From positions 1-64,000 of the forward strand of contig NZ_KB899111.1 in the NCBI RefSeq assembly GCF_000378045.1: a stretch of 64,000 bases of DNA, given 5' to 3'. Below are positions 8,846 to 18,438 of the stretch, in pieces. Numbering within the stretch: the first letter of the stretch is position 1; each line of letters starts with the position of its first letter. This stretch comes from Marinobacterium rhizophilum DSM 18822. Its GTDB lineage: Bacteria; Pseudomonadota; Gammaproteobacteria; Pseudomonadales; Balneatricaceae. The notes under the pieces were generated by a model. It had not been told where the DNA came from and ran no database searches. It worked only from the letters and a program-made list of their open reading frames with translations. Position numbers and translations under genes: made by a program.

Positions 8846-8870
8846 GGGGCGACGTGTAGCACGTCGCCCC
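8846..8870. terminator. Bidirectional terminator between convergent genes
   Basis: A perfect 11-bp stem (8846-8856 with 8860-8870, GGGGCGACGTG/CACGTCGCCCC) closes on a 3-nt loop midway between the convergent epimerase and galU stop codons. Flanking T-runs are weak. Confidence 0.65.
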
Positions 8871-8877
8871 TTGCTGG

Positions 8878-9786
8878 TCAGGCCTTGTCCAGCGCGTCGA
8901 GTTGCTGCGTGAGAAATGCGCGCAGCTCTGCGCCTGTATGCGGACTTTGCAGACCAAACACCATGTTGGCCTGCAGGTAGCCCAGCTTGTTGCCACAGTC
9001 GTAGGACTTGCCTTCCATGTGGTAGGCCTCCATCGGCGTTTCCTTCAGCAGCGCGGCCATGGCGTCGGTCAGCTGAATTTCACCGCCGGCACCGCGCGGT
9101 GTGGTCTTGAGCAGCTGCATGATGCGCGCCGGCAGGATGTAGCGGCCAACAATGGCCAGGTTCGACGGGGCCGTACCTTGGGGCGGCTTTTCTACCATGC
9201 CCTGAATCGGGTGGGCATCGCCACCGGTCAGGCTTGCGCCCGCGCAATCGACAATGCCATAGCGCTCGGCGTGTTCGTGCGGCACGGGTTCTACCATGAT
9301 CTGCGGATGCTCGGCGCGACTGAAGGCGGCCATCATGCCGGCCATGTCGACGTGGCCGTTGTCGGAGCTTCGATTGTTGATCAGTACATCCGGCAGCATC
9401 ACGGCAAAGGGTTCGTCACCGATGATTCCAGCGGCGCAGAGGACCGCGTGGCCAAGGCCCAGTGCGCGTGGCTGGCGTACGGAGATAATCTCTACTTCCG
9501 GCGGCTGGATATTGCGTACCGAGGCGAGCTCGGCAATCTTGCCCTTGATCTCGAGTTCGGCTTCGAGTTCATAGTGGGCATCGAAATGGTTTTCGATGGC
9601 TTCCTTGCCGGAGCGCGTCACCAGAATAATCTGAGTGATGCCTGCGGCCACCGCTTCCTCGACAACGCGCTGAATGACAGGTTTATCGCCGACCGGCAGC
9701 ATTTCCTTGGGAATAGCCTTGCTGGCGGGTAATACGCGGGTGCCGAGTCCGGCGACGGGGATGATGGCTTTGGTAACTTTACGCAT
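8878..9786 (-). CDS. galU: UTP-glucose-1-phosphate uridylyltransferase
   Basis: GalU makes UDP-glucose from UTP and glucose-1-phosphate in the cytoplasm for polysaccharide and lipopolysaccharide synthesis. The nucleotidyltransferase signature is at the N terminus (AIIPVAGLGTRVLPASKAIPKEMLP), followed by VVEEAVAAGI and the HAVLCAAGIIGDEPFAVMLPD segment. I start it at the ATG at 9786 (MRKVTKAIIP), giving 302 residues, the usual size. An in-frame upstream start would add nine residues without homology support. It is adjacent to and convergent with a UDP-sugar epimerase. Confidence 0.96.
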   Translation of the reverse strand: MRKVTKAIIPVAGLGTRVLPASKAIPKEMLPVGDKPVIQRVVEEAVAAGITQIILVTRSGKEAIENHFDAHYELEAELEIKGKIAELASVRNIQPPEVEIISVRQPRALGLGHAVLCAAGIIGDEPFAVMLPDVLINNRSSDNGHVDMAGMMAAFSRAEHPQIMVEPVPHEHAERYGIVDCAGASLTGGDAHPIQGMVEKPPQGTAPSNLAIVGRYILPARIMQLLKTTPRGAGGEIQLTDAMAALLKETPMEAYHMEGKSYDCGNKLGYLQANMVFGLQSPHTGAELRAFLTQQLDALDKA

Positions 9787-9872
9787 CGGTAATGGCACTC
9801 CCTGGTGGTTCATTGTCCTGGTGCAGCCGGGTGGCGCGGGCCACCCGGTGCGGCTGTATGGTACCTGAGCAA

Positions 9873-10439
9873 TCAGGCGCGGGTCATGAACTTCCCGGTT
9901 TCAGTATTGATCTTGATTTTCTCGCCCTGCTTTATGTACTCGGGTACCTGTATTTCCAGTCCGTTGGTCAGGATGGCCGGCTTGGTACGGCCGGTGGCAC
10001 TGGCCGCTTGCATGCCGGGCACGCATTCAGCCACCTCCATGGTAACGGTAGCCGGCAATTCAATGGTGACTATCTCGCCTTCAATCAGCAGCGCCATAAT
10101 GCCTTCGAGCCCATCGCTCAGGTACGGCAGCTGGCTTTCGATGCTGCTGCCATTGAGGTAGTACTGGCTGTAGTCTTCCACGTCCATAAAGGTGAAGAGG
10201 TCGTCTTCGCGGTACAGGTAGGAAACCTTGCGCCGCTCCAGTGAAACATTCTTGACCATGTCGTCACCGGTAAAGGTCACTTCGTGCTTGCCGCCCTCGG
10301 GCAGCTGGTTGAAGCGAATCTTGTACAGGGTTGTGGCACCGCGGGAGGTGGGGTTGCGCACATCGACATGCTGCACCACATAGACATGGCCATTGAGCTC
10401 GACGACATGGCCCCGCTTGAGTTCGGATGCTTTGGGCAT
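9873..10439 (-). CDS. efpL: Elongation factor P-like protein EfpL (YeiP)
   Basis: This EF-P paralogue helps ribosomes through difficult motifs such as polyproline. The 188-residue product starts MPKASELKRGHVVEL and has the three-domain EF-P layout ending in GEKIKINTETGKFMTRA. The loop that in EF-P carries the modified residue reads NPTSRGATTLYKIRF. It has an arginine and the extended loop typical of EfpL rather than the lysine of EF-P. I chose the ATG at 10439, since the longer reading frame upstream shows no conserved residues. It appears to be a single gene. Confidence 0.93.
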   Translation of the reverse strand: MPKASELKRGHVVELNGHVYVVQHVDVRNPTSRGATTLYKIRFNQLPEGGKHEVTFTGDDMVKNVSLERRKVSYLYREDDLFTFMDVEDYSQYYLNGSSIESQLPYLSDGLEGIMALLIEGEIVTIELPATVTMEVAECVPGMQAASATGRTKPAILTNGLEIQVPEYIKQGEKIKINTETGKFMTRA

Positions 10440-10586
10440 CGGATAAAACCTCGTGATCACAAAGTTGGGAGTCTGTTTGGCCGACCGGTTAGCGTGCGGC
10501 CCCGCATGACAGATTCCGGGGGTTGCATTGTAGGAGAAAACCCTGCGCCGCAATACTGAAGTCAGTGCGCCAGCGGGGTTTTCGTC

Positions 10587-11477
10587 TCAGTCTTCTACCC
10601 GCTGCACATCCACCGCGACCCGGGGCGGTTGGGGTTTGCCGCCATCAAACAGCACGCCTCGCAAGGGCGCTACATCGGAGTAGTCCCGGCCCCAGGCCGT
10701 TGTGATGTGCTGCTCGGCCGGCATGTTGTCATTGGTGGGGTCGAATTCGAACCAGCCTTCGTCCGGTGAGTAGAGCGAGAACCAGGCGTGGGACGCATCG
10801 GATCCGACCATTTTAACCTGTCCGGGCGGGGGCAGGGTTTCGAGATAGCCACTCACATAGCGCGCCGGAAAGCCGAGTGCACGCAGGCAGCCAATCGCCA
10901 GATGGGCAAAATCCTGACACACGCCGCGGCGGTGTTCGAGTACGTCGGACAGGGGAGTGGCCACGGTGGTAAACGCCGGATCGTAGGTAAAGTCGGTAAA
11001 AATGCGGTGAGTCAGCTCGCGGGCTGCCGACAGCAGTGGCCGGTCGGAGGCAAAGGAGGGCGCGGCATAGTCGCGCAACGCGTCCATAACCTTGACCATC
11101 GGCGAGTCGAGCACGAATTCACGGGCGATGAGCGTGCTTTTGGTCTGGCTTTGCTGCAACGCCTCCAGCGCCTGGGCGCAGGTGTTACCCAGATCCAGGT
11201 TGAGCTCCGGACTGGCGCGGTTCTCGTCGATGCGAATTTCGCTGGTGATTTCCACCGATAGCTTTCTGTGTGGCACCTCGATCGAGAAGTGCACAATGTT
11301 GTTGCCGAAATAGTCCTTGCGCTTGCGGCTGTAGGCCGGCATCGGGTTGATCTGCAGCTTGCTGCTCAGGCAGCTTTGATAGCTGGTATTGCGTGGCTGC
11401 AGATGGGCCAGGTTGTAGCAGAGGCTTACCGGGTGCTGGTATACGTATTCGGTCAGGTGTCGGATGCGGTAGATCAT
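10587..11477 (-). CDS. Transglutaminase-like protein, last gene of the ATP-grasp operon
   Basis: The 296-residue protein has an N-terminal beta domain (Transglut_N type, about 1-90) followed by a transglutaminase core. The full catalytic triad is visible: Cys187 (RRGVCQDFAH), His230 (DASHAWF) and Asp246 (FDPTND). Such proteins may act as peptidases or amide transferases; the substrate is unknown. Its start overlaps the stop of the ATP-grasp/alpha-E fusion by 4 nt (ATGA), so the two are translationally coupled. Proteins of this set were predicted by comparative genomics (Iyer, Aravind and colleagues) to form or cleave amide bonds in small peptides. Confidence 0.88.
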   Translation of the reverse strand: MIYRIRHLTEYVYQHPVSLCYNLAHLQPRNTSYQSCLSSKLQINPMPAYSRKRKDYFGNNIVHFSIEVPHRKLSVEITSEIRIDENRASPELNLDLGNTCAQALEALQQSQTKSTLIAREFVLDSPMVKVMDALRDYAAPSFASDRPLLSAARELTHRIFTDFTYDPAFTTVATPLSDVLEHRRGVCQDFAHLAIGCLRALGFPARYVSGYLETLPPPGQVKMVGSDASHAWFSLYSPDEGWFEFDPTNDNMPAEQHITTAWGRDYSDVAPLRGVLFDGGKPQPPRVAVDVQRVED

Positions 11478-14050
11478 AGTTCGCTGTTCAATCCGGTATT
11501 GACCAGCTGCTGGGGGCCGCCGGTGTGGTCGAAGTAGTCTTCACTGACCGCCACTGCGGTTTCGTTCAGGCGCTGCTGGACCTGACGCAGTAGCTTGTCG
11601 AGCTGGACGCGGCTTTGCAGTTTCTCATCCACCACGGCCATGGCTTGCATGTCTGCGAGACGGACTGCGGTCGAAATTTCGAGTACCAGGCGCTGGTTGC
11701 GCGACAATTCAGGCCCCTTGCTGCGACTTGGCAGTTCGCTCAGGTCCTTGAACAGCTTGTCGAGCTGGTAAATCAGTGAACGCGGGTTACTGCGGTCAAT
11801 CAGCAGCAGCCCAAGGCCACTGACAATGTTGGTTTCGGCCCGGAAGCGGCGGCGGTAGGTGTTCAGTGCCTCGGTGGACAGCAAGGCGGATTCCAGTGCC
11901 AGGGGCTCGCTGGGGTCTACATGGACCGGTACCAGCAGGTGGCGCAGCAGGGACGCGACTTGCTGGGCTTTTTCAAGCCGGCGGCCGATCTGCAAGAAGC
12001 GCCACCCCAGGCCGCGGAACATGCTGTCCTGATACAGGCCGCTCAGGGCGAGCAGGGCAGAGATCAGCGGATCCAGCGTTTCTTCCGGCGCCGATGCCAT
12101 GCCGCGGGTTACCGCGTTTTCCAGTCCATTCAGCTCATCACGTATGTCGTTGATAATACGTTGAATATCGGCCGAGAGCAGTTCCTTGACCTCTTCGGCG
12201 CAGTTAAGCATGGAAATCAGAGAGGCCTTGACGCTCCCGGTGCGCTGCGCATCGGTAATGACCGACAGCAGCTCTGGCTCGGGCTTGCGCAGCAGTTCCA
12301 GGTTGTCCTTGGTAAAGCCCGGCAACGTCAGCGTGACCTCGGAGACCGCCCGCAGCAGCAGCCGCTCGGCGCCTGAGGGGAGAATGACCGCGCTGTTGAG
12401 CTGGACAAACACGGTGCGCATCAGGCGGATAGCGGCATCGGCCCGTTCGGAATAGCGTCCCATCCAGAACAGGTTTTCCACCATGCGGCTCGGCAGGGTG
12501 GTGTACTGGTGTATCTGGTTGATGCTTTCTCCGCCGGGTACGACCTGCAGCGTCAGCTGTTTTTCCGGTTCAGAGGCGAGTACCCAGGTGTCCTTGCTGA
12601 AGGAGCCCAGCTGGTTGGAAATCAGACGGCTATCGGTGGCGATGCCCACGCGGGTCATGCCGCCCGGCATCACCGAATAGGAACCCTCGCCGGCGACCGA
12701 GAAGCTGCGCAACACGGAAGGGCGCGATTGCATGGTGCCCTTGTGCCAGCTCGGTGCATTGGACGGCGCGATGTACTCCTGCGCCGTGTAGTGCAGCGGG
12801 TTGAGCCGTATGCGTTCAATCAGCTCCTGGCGCTCGCTGGCCGACAGGTCGCAGCCAAATACGCTGAACTCGCCGGCACGCCTGGCACAGCGCTTGATCA
12901 CCAGCTTGTCGATATTGGCAAGCACATGGCTGAGGTCTCCGGGATCACCACACCAGTAGGTCGTGGCCGATGCCAGCTGCAGCTCGTGACCGAGAAAAAA
13001 CTGGCTGATCTTGGGCATGTATTTCATCAGCGCGGTATTTTCCAGCACGCTGCTGCCCATGGGGTTGGCGACCACCACCCGGCCCGAGCGTACCACTTCG
13101 AGCAAGCCGGGTACGCCCAGGCGTGAATCGCTTCTGAGCTCGACCGGGTCGCAGTAGTTGTCGTCCACGCGGCGCAGAATGACATCCACCCGGGTCAGGC
13201 CGTCGAGGGACTTCATCCACACATAACCGTTACGTACCGTCAGGTCGCCGCCCTGTACCAGCGGATAACCAAGGTAGTTGGCCAGGTAGGTGTGTTCGAA
13301 ATAGGTCTCGCTGTACGCGCCGGGGGTCAGTATGACGATGCTGGGCAAATCGCCGTTTGTCAGGTTGCCCGCAGGGGCCAGTCGCGTCAGTGTGTGACGC
13401 AGTGTTGTGAAAAACAGTGACAGCCGGTGTACATGGCTGTCACGAAACAGGCTGGGAAATACGCGGCGCATGACGGTGCGGTTTTCCAGTGCATAGCCTG
13501 CTCCGCTGGGAGTCTGGGTGCGGTCAGCGATGATGACCATGTTGCCGTCGGCGCCACGTACCATATCGGCGCTGTGCAGGATCAGCTGGTTGTTACCCTT
13601 GAGCTTGATATCCTGGCAGGGGCGCAGAAAACCGCTGTGACTGTACAGCAGCTCGGCCGGCAGAATGCCGTTGCGCAATAGCTCACGGGGCCCGTAAATG
13701 TCCTTTAAAAGGAGGTCGAGCAGTTCGGCGCGTTCACTCAGGCCTGTTTCGATCTGGCTCCATTCCTCGCTGCCGATCAGCAGAGGAATGGGGTCCAGTC
13801 CCCAGGTGTGGCTGGCGAGCGAGCCGCTGGACAGCGTATAGGTCGCACCGTCATCACGCAGGATGCGTTCAGCCTTGCGCTGGCGCTCATTCAGGGTTTC
13901 GGAGCCCAGAACGTTCAGGCTGTCGAGAAGATACTCCCAATGGCTGCGAATGCTGCCATCGGGTGCATAGACCTCATCCATGGATCCCGCCGGGCGCGGG
14001 TAGACCAGGGCAAGGCCCTGGTCGGATTGCTGCTGTTGAGAAAAGCTCAT
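11474..14050 (-). CDS. Circularly permuted ATP-grasp / alpha-E fusion protein
   Basis: This 858-residue fusion has an N-terminal circularly permuted ATP-grasp ligase domain (about 1-480). Signatures include DLLLKDIYGPRELL, the HSADMVRGADGNMVIIADRTQTPSGAGYALENR segment and TPGAYSETYFEHTYLANYLG. The C-terminal alpha-E helical domain runs from about 525 (SRMVENLFWMGRYSERADAAIRL). Predicted activity is ATP-dependent amide ligation. The two domains are encoded separately at 17.5-19.9 kb in the same operon, so the operon holds both the split and the fused form. The start at 14050 (MSFSQQQQ) has AGGA upstream; six further in-frame codons are possible. Confidence 0.9.
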   Translation of the reverse strand: MSFSQQQQSDQGLALVYPRPAGSMDEVYAPDGSIRSHWEYLLDSLNVLGSETLNERQRKAERILRDDGATYTLSSGSLASHTWGLDPIPLLIGSEEWSQIETGLSERAELLDLLLKDIYGPRELLRNGILPAELLYSHSGFLRPCQDIKLKGNNQLILHSADMVRGADGNMVIIADRTQTPSGAGYALENRTVMRRVFPSLFRDSHVHRLSLFFTTLRHTLTRLAPAGNLTNGDLPSIVILTPGAYSETYFEHTYLANYLGYPLVQGGDLTVRNGYVWMKSLDGLTRVDVILRRVDDNYCDPVELRSDSRLGVPGLLEVVRSGRVVVANPMGSSVLENTALMKYMPKISQFFLGHELQLASATTYWCGDPGDLSHVLANIDKLVIKRCARRAGEFSVFGCDLSASERQELIERIRLNPLHYTAQEYIAPSNAPSWHKGTMQSRPSVLRSFSVAGEGSYSVMPGGMTRVGIATDSRLISNQLGSFSKDTWVLASEPEKQLTLQVVPGGESINQIHQYTTLPSRMVENLFWMGRYSERADAAIRLMRTVFVQLNSAVILPSGAERLLLRAVSEVTLTLPGFTKDNLELLRKPEPELLSVITDAQRTGSVKASLISMLNCAEEVKELLSADIQRIINDIRDELNGLENAVTRGMASAPEETLDPLISALLALSGLYQDSMFRGLGWRFLQIGRRLEKAQQVASLLRHLLVPVHVDPSEPLALESALLSTEALNTYRRRFRAETNIVSGLGLLLIDRSNPRSLIYQLDKLFKDLSELPSRSKGPELSRNQRLVLEISTAVRLADMQAMAVVDEKLQSRVQLDKLLRQVQQRLNETAVAVSEDYFDHTGGPQQLVNTGLNSEL

Positions 14051-14137
14051 GCGGCGTGATCCTGTCACAAATCCGGTGGTTGTCAGGAAGGTTGCGCATA
14101 GTATACCCGAGTCCGTGGCTTTAGCGTCGCCGGCTTT

Positions 14138-17100
14138 TTAAGGCTGGCGACGAAGGTCAAGGGTGTGCGGGTATTCATTGCTGGGCTCTTCTGGTGGTGG
14201 TGCCATCGGATGCGGTGCTTTCTGGTGAGGAAAGAACTCGCGAATGGCATCGAACTGTGACAGGGGCTCCAGGGGTCCAGGTGTATGACCGAACTCCCAG
14301 AAGCGGTTTACGCGCCGGGCCTCGGCTTCAAAGCCGTTGACCGGGAAGCTGTCATAGCTGCGTCCGCCCGGGTGGCGCACATGGTAGGTGCAGCCACCGA
14401 TCGACTGGCCGTTCCAGGTATCGATCAGATCGAATACCAGCGGTGCATGTACGCCGATCGTGGGATGCAGTGCCGACGGCGGCTGCCAGGCACGATAGCG
14501 CACTCCGGCGACATATTCGCCCTTGCGGCCGGTGTTGCGCAGCGGTACGCGGCGACCATTGCAGGCCAGCACGTAGCGGCCCTCAGTCAGACCGTTGACC
14601 TTGACCTGCAGCCGTTCGACTGAAGAGTCGACATAGCGGGATGTGCCAAAGCTGCTGATTTCCTCACCCAGCACGTGCCAGGGTTCGATGGCCCAGCGTA
14701 GCTCGAGGCTGACATCGTCGATATTCACACGACCGTAGTGCGGGTAGCGGAATTCTTCGAATGGAGCAAGCCAGGACAGCTGGAACGGGCAGTCATGCTG
14801 CTGCAGATCCTTCACGACATCCTGCACATCGGCCCAGGTGTAGTGCGGCAGCATGAAGCGGTCATGCAGCTCGGTGCCCCAGCGCACCAGGGGCTTGTGG
14901 TACGGTTCCTTCCAGAAGCGCACCAGCAGTGCCCGCAGCAGCAGCGCCTGGACCAGCGCCATGCGCGGGTGTGGCGGCATTTCAAAACCGCGGAATTCCA
15001 GAATGCCCAGGCGTCCGGTGGCGCTGCCCGGTGCATAGAGCTTGTCGATGCAGAATTCCGACCGGTGAGTGTTACCGGTGATGTCGACCAGCAGGTTGCG
15101 CATCAGACGGTCAATCAGCCAGGGCTGATCGACCAGTCCCTCAGGCATTTGCTGGAAGGCAATTTCAAGCTCATACAGCGCCTCATCGCGACCCTCGTCG
15201 ACACGGGGAGCCTGGCTGGTCGGGCCGATAAACATGCCCGAAAACAGGTAGGACAGGCTGGGATGGTGCTGCCAGTACGTGACCAGGCTGCGCAGAATAT
15301 CGGGTCGGCGCAGCAGCGGGCTGTCTTCGGGTTTGGCGCCGCCCAGCGTGATGTGGTTGCCGCCGCCGGTACCGCTGTGGCGGCCATCGACCATGAATGA
15401 CTCGGTGCCGAGGCGGGACTGGTGAGCCTCCTCGTACAGGGTGATCATGTTGTGGGTCAGTTCGCGCCAGTTGTTGGCCGGGTGAATGTTGACTTCGATC
15501 ACGCCGGGATCCGGGGTGACCAGCAGGCGCAGCAGGCGTGAATCCTTGGGCGGCTCATAGCCTTCGAGTACCACCGGCAGTTTGAGTTCTGCCGCGGTAC
15601 GCTCAATGGCATTGATCAGCAGTACGTAGGATTCCAGGTCCTTGATGGGCGGCAGAAACAGGTGCAGGCGCCCGTCTCGAGGCTCGATGCACAGCGCTGT
15701 GTGTATCACCTGGCTGGCCGGCGTGCTGCTGGTATCGGTCTTCGGGGTTTCCCGCATATCGGATTGCGGCGGGGCTGCCTTGGTAAACCGGTTGATATCG
15801 TAGACCGTGCTTTGCAGCGGCGGGCGCTCTGCAAAATGATCGGGATCGGGCTCTATCTCGCGCTCTTCCTTGCTCACCCAGGGGAGTGAGTTGAGCGGCA
15901 GGCGAAAACCGATGGGTGCATCGCCCGGGATCAGGACCAGGGCGCCACGTCGCAACTCCCAGGTGCAGCTGCGCCAGCCGGTGCCAATTTCATCCCGGCT
16001 CAGCGGCACGACAAAGCCACTGGGCGTATTGAGGCCGCGCTGCAGCAGTCTGGCGAGACGCTGTCGGTCGAGGCTGTCCGTAAGATCCGCCTTGAGCGGG
16101 TCCAGGTTGGCCGGCAGCTGTTGCTCCTTGTCGAGGTAGTGCAGTGCATCCTCATAGGCAGGATGTATGTACTTCTTCGAGACTTCAAGGTTGGTGCATA
16201 GCTGCTCGGCGAAGCGCTCGGCATCATCAAGCTTGTGCCCCAGATTCTGGTCCACTCGGGCCAGCAGCTTGGGGTTATGCCACAGCGGCTCGCCATCCTG
16301 ACGCCAGAAACAGCCCAGCGCCCAGCGCGGTGTTTCTTCGCCCGGATACCATTTCCCCTGGCCGTAATGCAGCACGGCGCCAGGTGCAAAGCGGTCACGC
16401 AAGCGCAACAGCAGCGTCTTGGCCAGGCGCAGCTTGTCGGCACCCAGTGCCGCGGTGTTCCACTGCGCAGACTCCATGTCATCGATGGAGACAAAGGTCG
16501 GTTCGCCACCCATGGTCAGGCGCACGTCCAGTGCGTCGAGATCAGCATCCACCGCATCACCCAGGGCAAGAATTTCCTCCCACTGGTGCTCGAGGTAGGG
16601 CTTGGTTACCCGGGGGTCTTCATGGATACGATAGACTTCGTTGCTGTATTCGAATTCAACTTCACACTCGTCCATGGCGCCGCTGATTGGAGCGGCGGAG
16701 GCCGGGTCCGGTGTACAGGCCAGCGGGATATGACCTTCGCCGGTCATCAGGCCCGAGGTCGGATCCAGTCCGATCCAGCCGGCACCCGGGATATAGACTT
16801 CGCACCAGGCGTGCAGGTCGGTAAAGTCGGCTTCCGGACCGCTGGGGCCGTCAAGTGATTTTACGTCTGAACTGAGCTGAATCAGGTAGCCGGAGGCAAA
16901 GCGTGCCGCCAGCCCCAATTCACGCAGGATCTGAACCAGCAGCCAGGCGGTGTCGCGGCATGAACCCTTTTTCATCTCAAGGGTTTCCTGGCAGGTCTGG
17001 ATACCGGGCTCAAAGCGCAGGCCGTAGTCGATATCCTTTTGCAGGCGCTGATTGAGCGCTACCAGAAAGTCGTTTATCGGTGTCTTGGTGCGCGGCACCG

Positions 17101-17500
17101 AAGCAATCCATTCCTGCAACAGCGGGCTGTCGGGTTCGGTGCACTCAAGGTAAGGCGCGAGTTCCTTCTGCTGGCTTTCGTCGTACTTGAACGGAAAGTG
17201 CTCGGCATACGTTTCGACGAAGAAATCAAACGGGTTGATCACCGTCATATCGGCGATTACTTCGACCTCGATGCACAGCTCGGTGGTTTTCTCAGGGAAA
17301 ACCAGCCGAGCCAGAAAATTGCCGAACGGATCCTGCTGCCAGTTGATGAAGTGGTTTTCCGGTGTAACCTTGAGCGAATAGCCGTGAATCTGGGTTCTGG
17401 AGTGGGCGGCGGGCCTTAGGCGCAATACATGGGGCGCCAGGTTCACATGACGGTCGAACTTGTAACGCGTCAGGTGGTGTATTTTGGTCCGAATAGTCAT
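14138..17500 (-). CDS. Transglutaminase plus DUF2126 putative amidoligase
   Basis: The 1120-residue protein combines a Transglut_N beta domain (1-90), a transglutaminase core with Cys181 (KKGSCRDTAW), His230 (LHAWCEVY) and Asp246 (LDPTSG), and a long C-terminal DUF2126 region from about 290. Pfam lists DUF2126 as a putative amidoligase of the carboxylate-amine ligase class. Conserved segments there include RLTMGGEPTF, a GQGKWYPGEETPRWAL stretch, EVNIHPANNWREL and the GTGGGNHITLGG loop. It starts 8 nt after the alpha-E stop codon. Joining an amide-forming and a transglutaminase domain in one chain suggests sequential work on one peptide; the product is unknown. Confidence 0.9.
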   Translation of the reverse strand: MTIRTKIHHLTRYKFDRHVNLAPHVLRLRPAAHSRTQIHGYSLKVTPENHFINWQQDPFGNFLARLVFPEKTTELCIEVEVIADMTVINPFDFFVETYAEHFPFKYDESQQKELAPYLECTEPDSPLLQEWIASVPRTKTPINDFLVALNQRLQKDIDYGLRFEPGIQTCQETLEMKKGSCRDTAWLLVQILRELGLAARFASGYLIQLSSDVKSLDGPSGPEADFTDLHAWCEVYIPGAGWIGLDPTSGLMTGEGHIPLACTPDPASAAPISGAMDECEVEFEYSNEVYRIHEDPRVTKPYLEHQWEEILALGDAVDADLDALDVRLTMGGEPTFVSIDDMESAQWNTAALGADKLRLAKTLLLRLRDRFAPGAVLHYGQGKWYPGEETPRWALGCFWRQDGEPLWHNPKLLARVDQNLGHKLDDAERFAEQLCTNLEVSKKYIHPAYEDALHYLDKEQQLPANLDPLKADLTDSLDRQRLARLLQRGLNTPSGFVVPLSRDEIGTGWRSCTWELRRGALVLIPGDAPIGFRLPLNSLPWVSKEEREIEPDPDHFAERPPLQSTVYDINRFTKAAPPQSDMRETPKTDTSSTPASQVIHTALCIEPRDGRLHLFLPPIKDLESYVLLINAIERTAAELKLPVVLEGYEPPKDSRLLRLLVTPDPGVIEVNIHPANNWRELTHNMITLYEEAHQSRLGTESFMVDGRHSGTGGGNHITLGGAKPEDSPLLRRPDILRSLVTYWQHHPSLSYLFSGMFIGPTSQAPRVDEGRDEALYELEIAFQQMPEGLVDQPWLIDRLMRNLLVDITGNTHRSEFCIDKLYAPGSATGRLGILEFRGFEMPPHPRMALVQALLLRALLVRFWKEPYHKPLVRWGTELHDRFMLPHYTWADVQDVVKDLQQHDCPFQLSWLAPFEEFRYPHYGRVNIDDVSLELRWAIEPWHVLGEEISSFGTSRYVDSSVERLQVKVNGLTEGRYVLACNGRRVPLRNTGRKGEYVAGVRYRAWQPPSALHPTIGVHAPLVFDLIDTWNGQSIGGCTYHVRHPGGRSYDSFPVNGFEAEARRVNRFWEFGHTPGPLEPLSQFDAIREFFPHQKAPHPMAPPPEEPSNEYPHTLDLRRQP

Positions 17501-17508
17501 CTTGACCC

Positions 17509-18438
17509 CTAATCGTTTGCAAACCAGTTGCTGGAAATATGGTTGTGGGTCTCGGCCAGCATGAGCTGCTGGTCGTTGAGATAGTCACGAAAGTCGGCGT
17601 TCAAGCTGTCGCTATCCCTGATATCGTATTTCGGTAGCTGGGGCTTGATGGCGGGGTAGGGCTTCCCGGCGCAAGGCAGCTTGGCAGTGGCGGAGCGGAC
17701 CTGGTCCAGGCAGTAGCCGACCGAGCGCGGGAATTCCTCGTCGCTGAGAAGAAAGTGCGCCACGTCGGAGCCATTAACCGTGGTACGCATGGTACGACGA
17801 TAGGCCATGTAGGCACTGCCGGAGCGCAGTACATTGCCCCATACGATCTGAGACAGGTTGGTAGTGTCGTTATCGTCGGACAGCTGCAGCACGGCGGCGC
17901 CGGCGTCGAGCAATCGGGTTGTCATGTCGGCGCGCTCCAGGTTGCAGCCCAGGCGCAAGAAATGCCAGGTGGCATCGCGGCTCACGGTGCCGAGCAGCAG
18001 GCCGTTAATGCCCTGGCACCCTTCGATAATGCCGTTGAGAAAGGCATGGCGGCCGTTGCGATTGATGCCCTGCTGAATATTGTTGCGGGCGAACAAAAGC
18101 AGTTCGTTGACCAGCTCCCAGGCTTCAGATGGTAGCACGTCGCGGGCTGTGCGGATGTTCTCGCGCAGCATGGTAAGGGACGACAGCATGGAGCTCGGGT
18201 TCGTATCGTCGGCCAGTGTGAACTTCACGACATTGCGCTCGTCCTGCACGCGGTAGCGCTCAAAAAACAGCTCGCTGCCACTGTTGATGATCACCAGGTT
18301 AAACCAGCCGATATTTACGCTGCGGGGCAGGTCGAATAGCAGGTTGTCGTAGACGCTGACCAGGCGTGCGGTATTTTCAACGCGCTCAAGGTAGCGCGCA
18401 GCCCAGTAAATCCGTTCAGCTACTCTGGACAGCATCAT
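17509..18438 (-). CDS. Stand-alone alpha-E domain protein
   Basis: This 309-residue, largely helical protein is of the alpha-E family (DUF403). It opens with the family hallmark LSRVAERIYWAARYLERVENTARLV (shown by its ends: LSRVAERIYW, ERVENTARLV) and has further paired charged motifs such as LRLGCNLERADMTTRLLD. No catalytic motif is recognised; the family always travels with circularly permuted ATP-grasp ligases and is presumed a partner. Its ATG overlaps the stop codon of the upstream ATP-grasp gene by 4 nt, so equal synthesis of both proteins is likely. Confidence 0.88.
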   Translation of the reverse strand: MMLSRVAERIYWAARYLERVENTARLVSVYDNLLFDLPRSVNIGWFNLVIINSGSELFFERYRVQDERNVVKFTLADDTNPSSMLSSLTMLRENIRTARDVLPSEAWELVNELLLFARNNIQQGINRNGRHAFLNGIIEGCQGINGLLLGTVSRDATWHFLRLGCNLERADMTTRLLDAGAAVLQLSDDNDTTNLSQIVWGNVLRSGSAYMAYRRTMRTTVNGSDVAHFLLSDEEFPRSVGYCLDQVRSATAKLPCAGKPYPAIKPQLPKYDIRDSDSLNADFRDYLNDQQLMLAETHNHISSNWFAND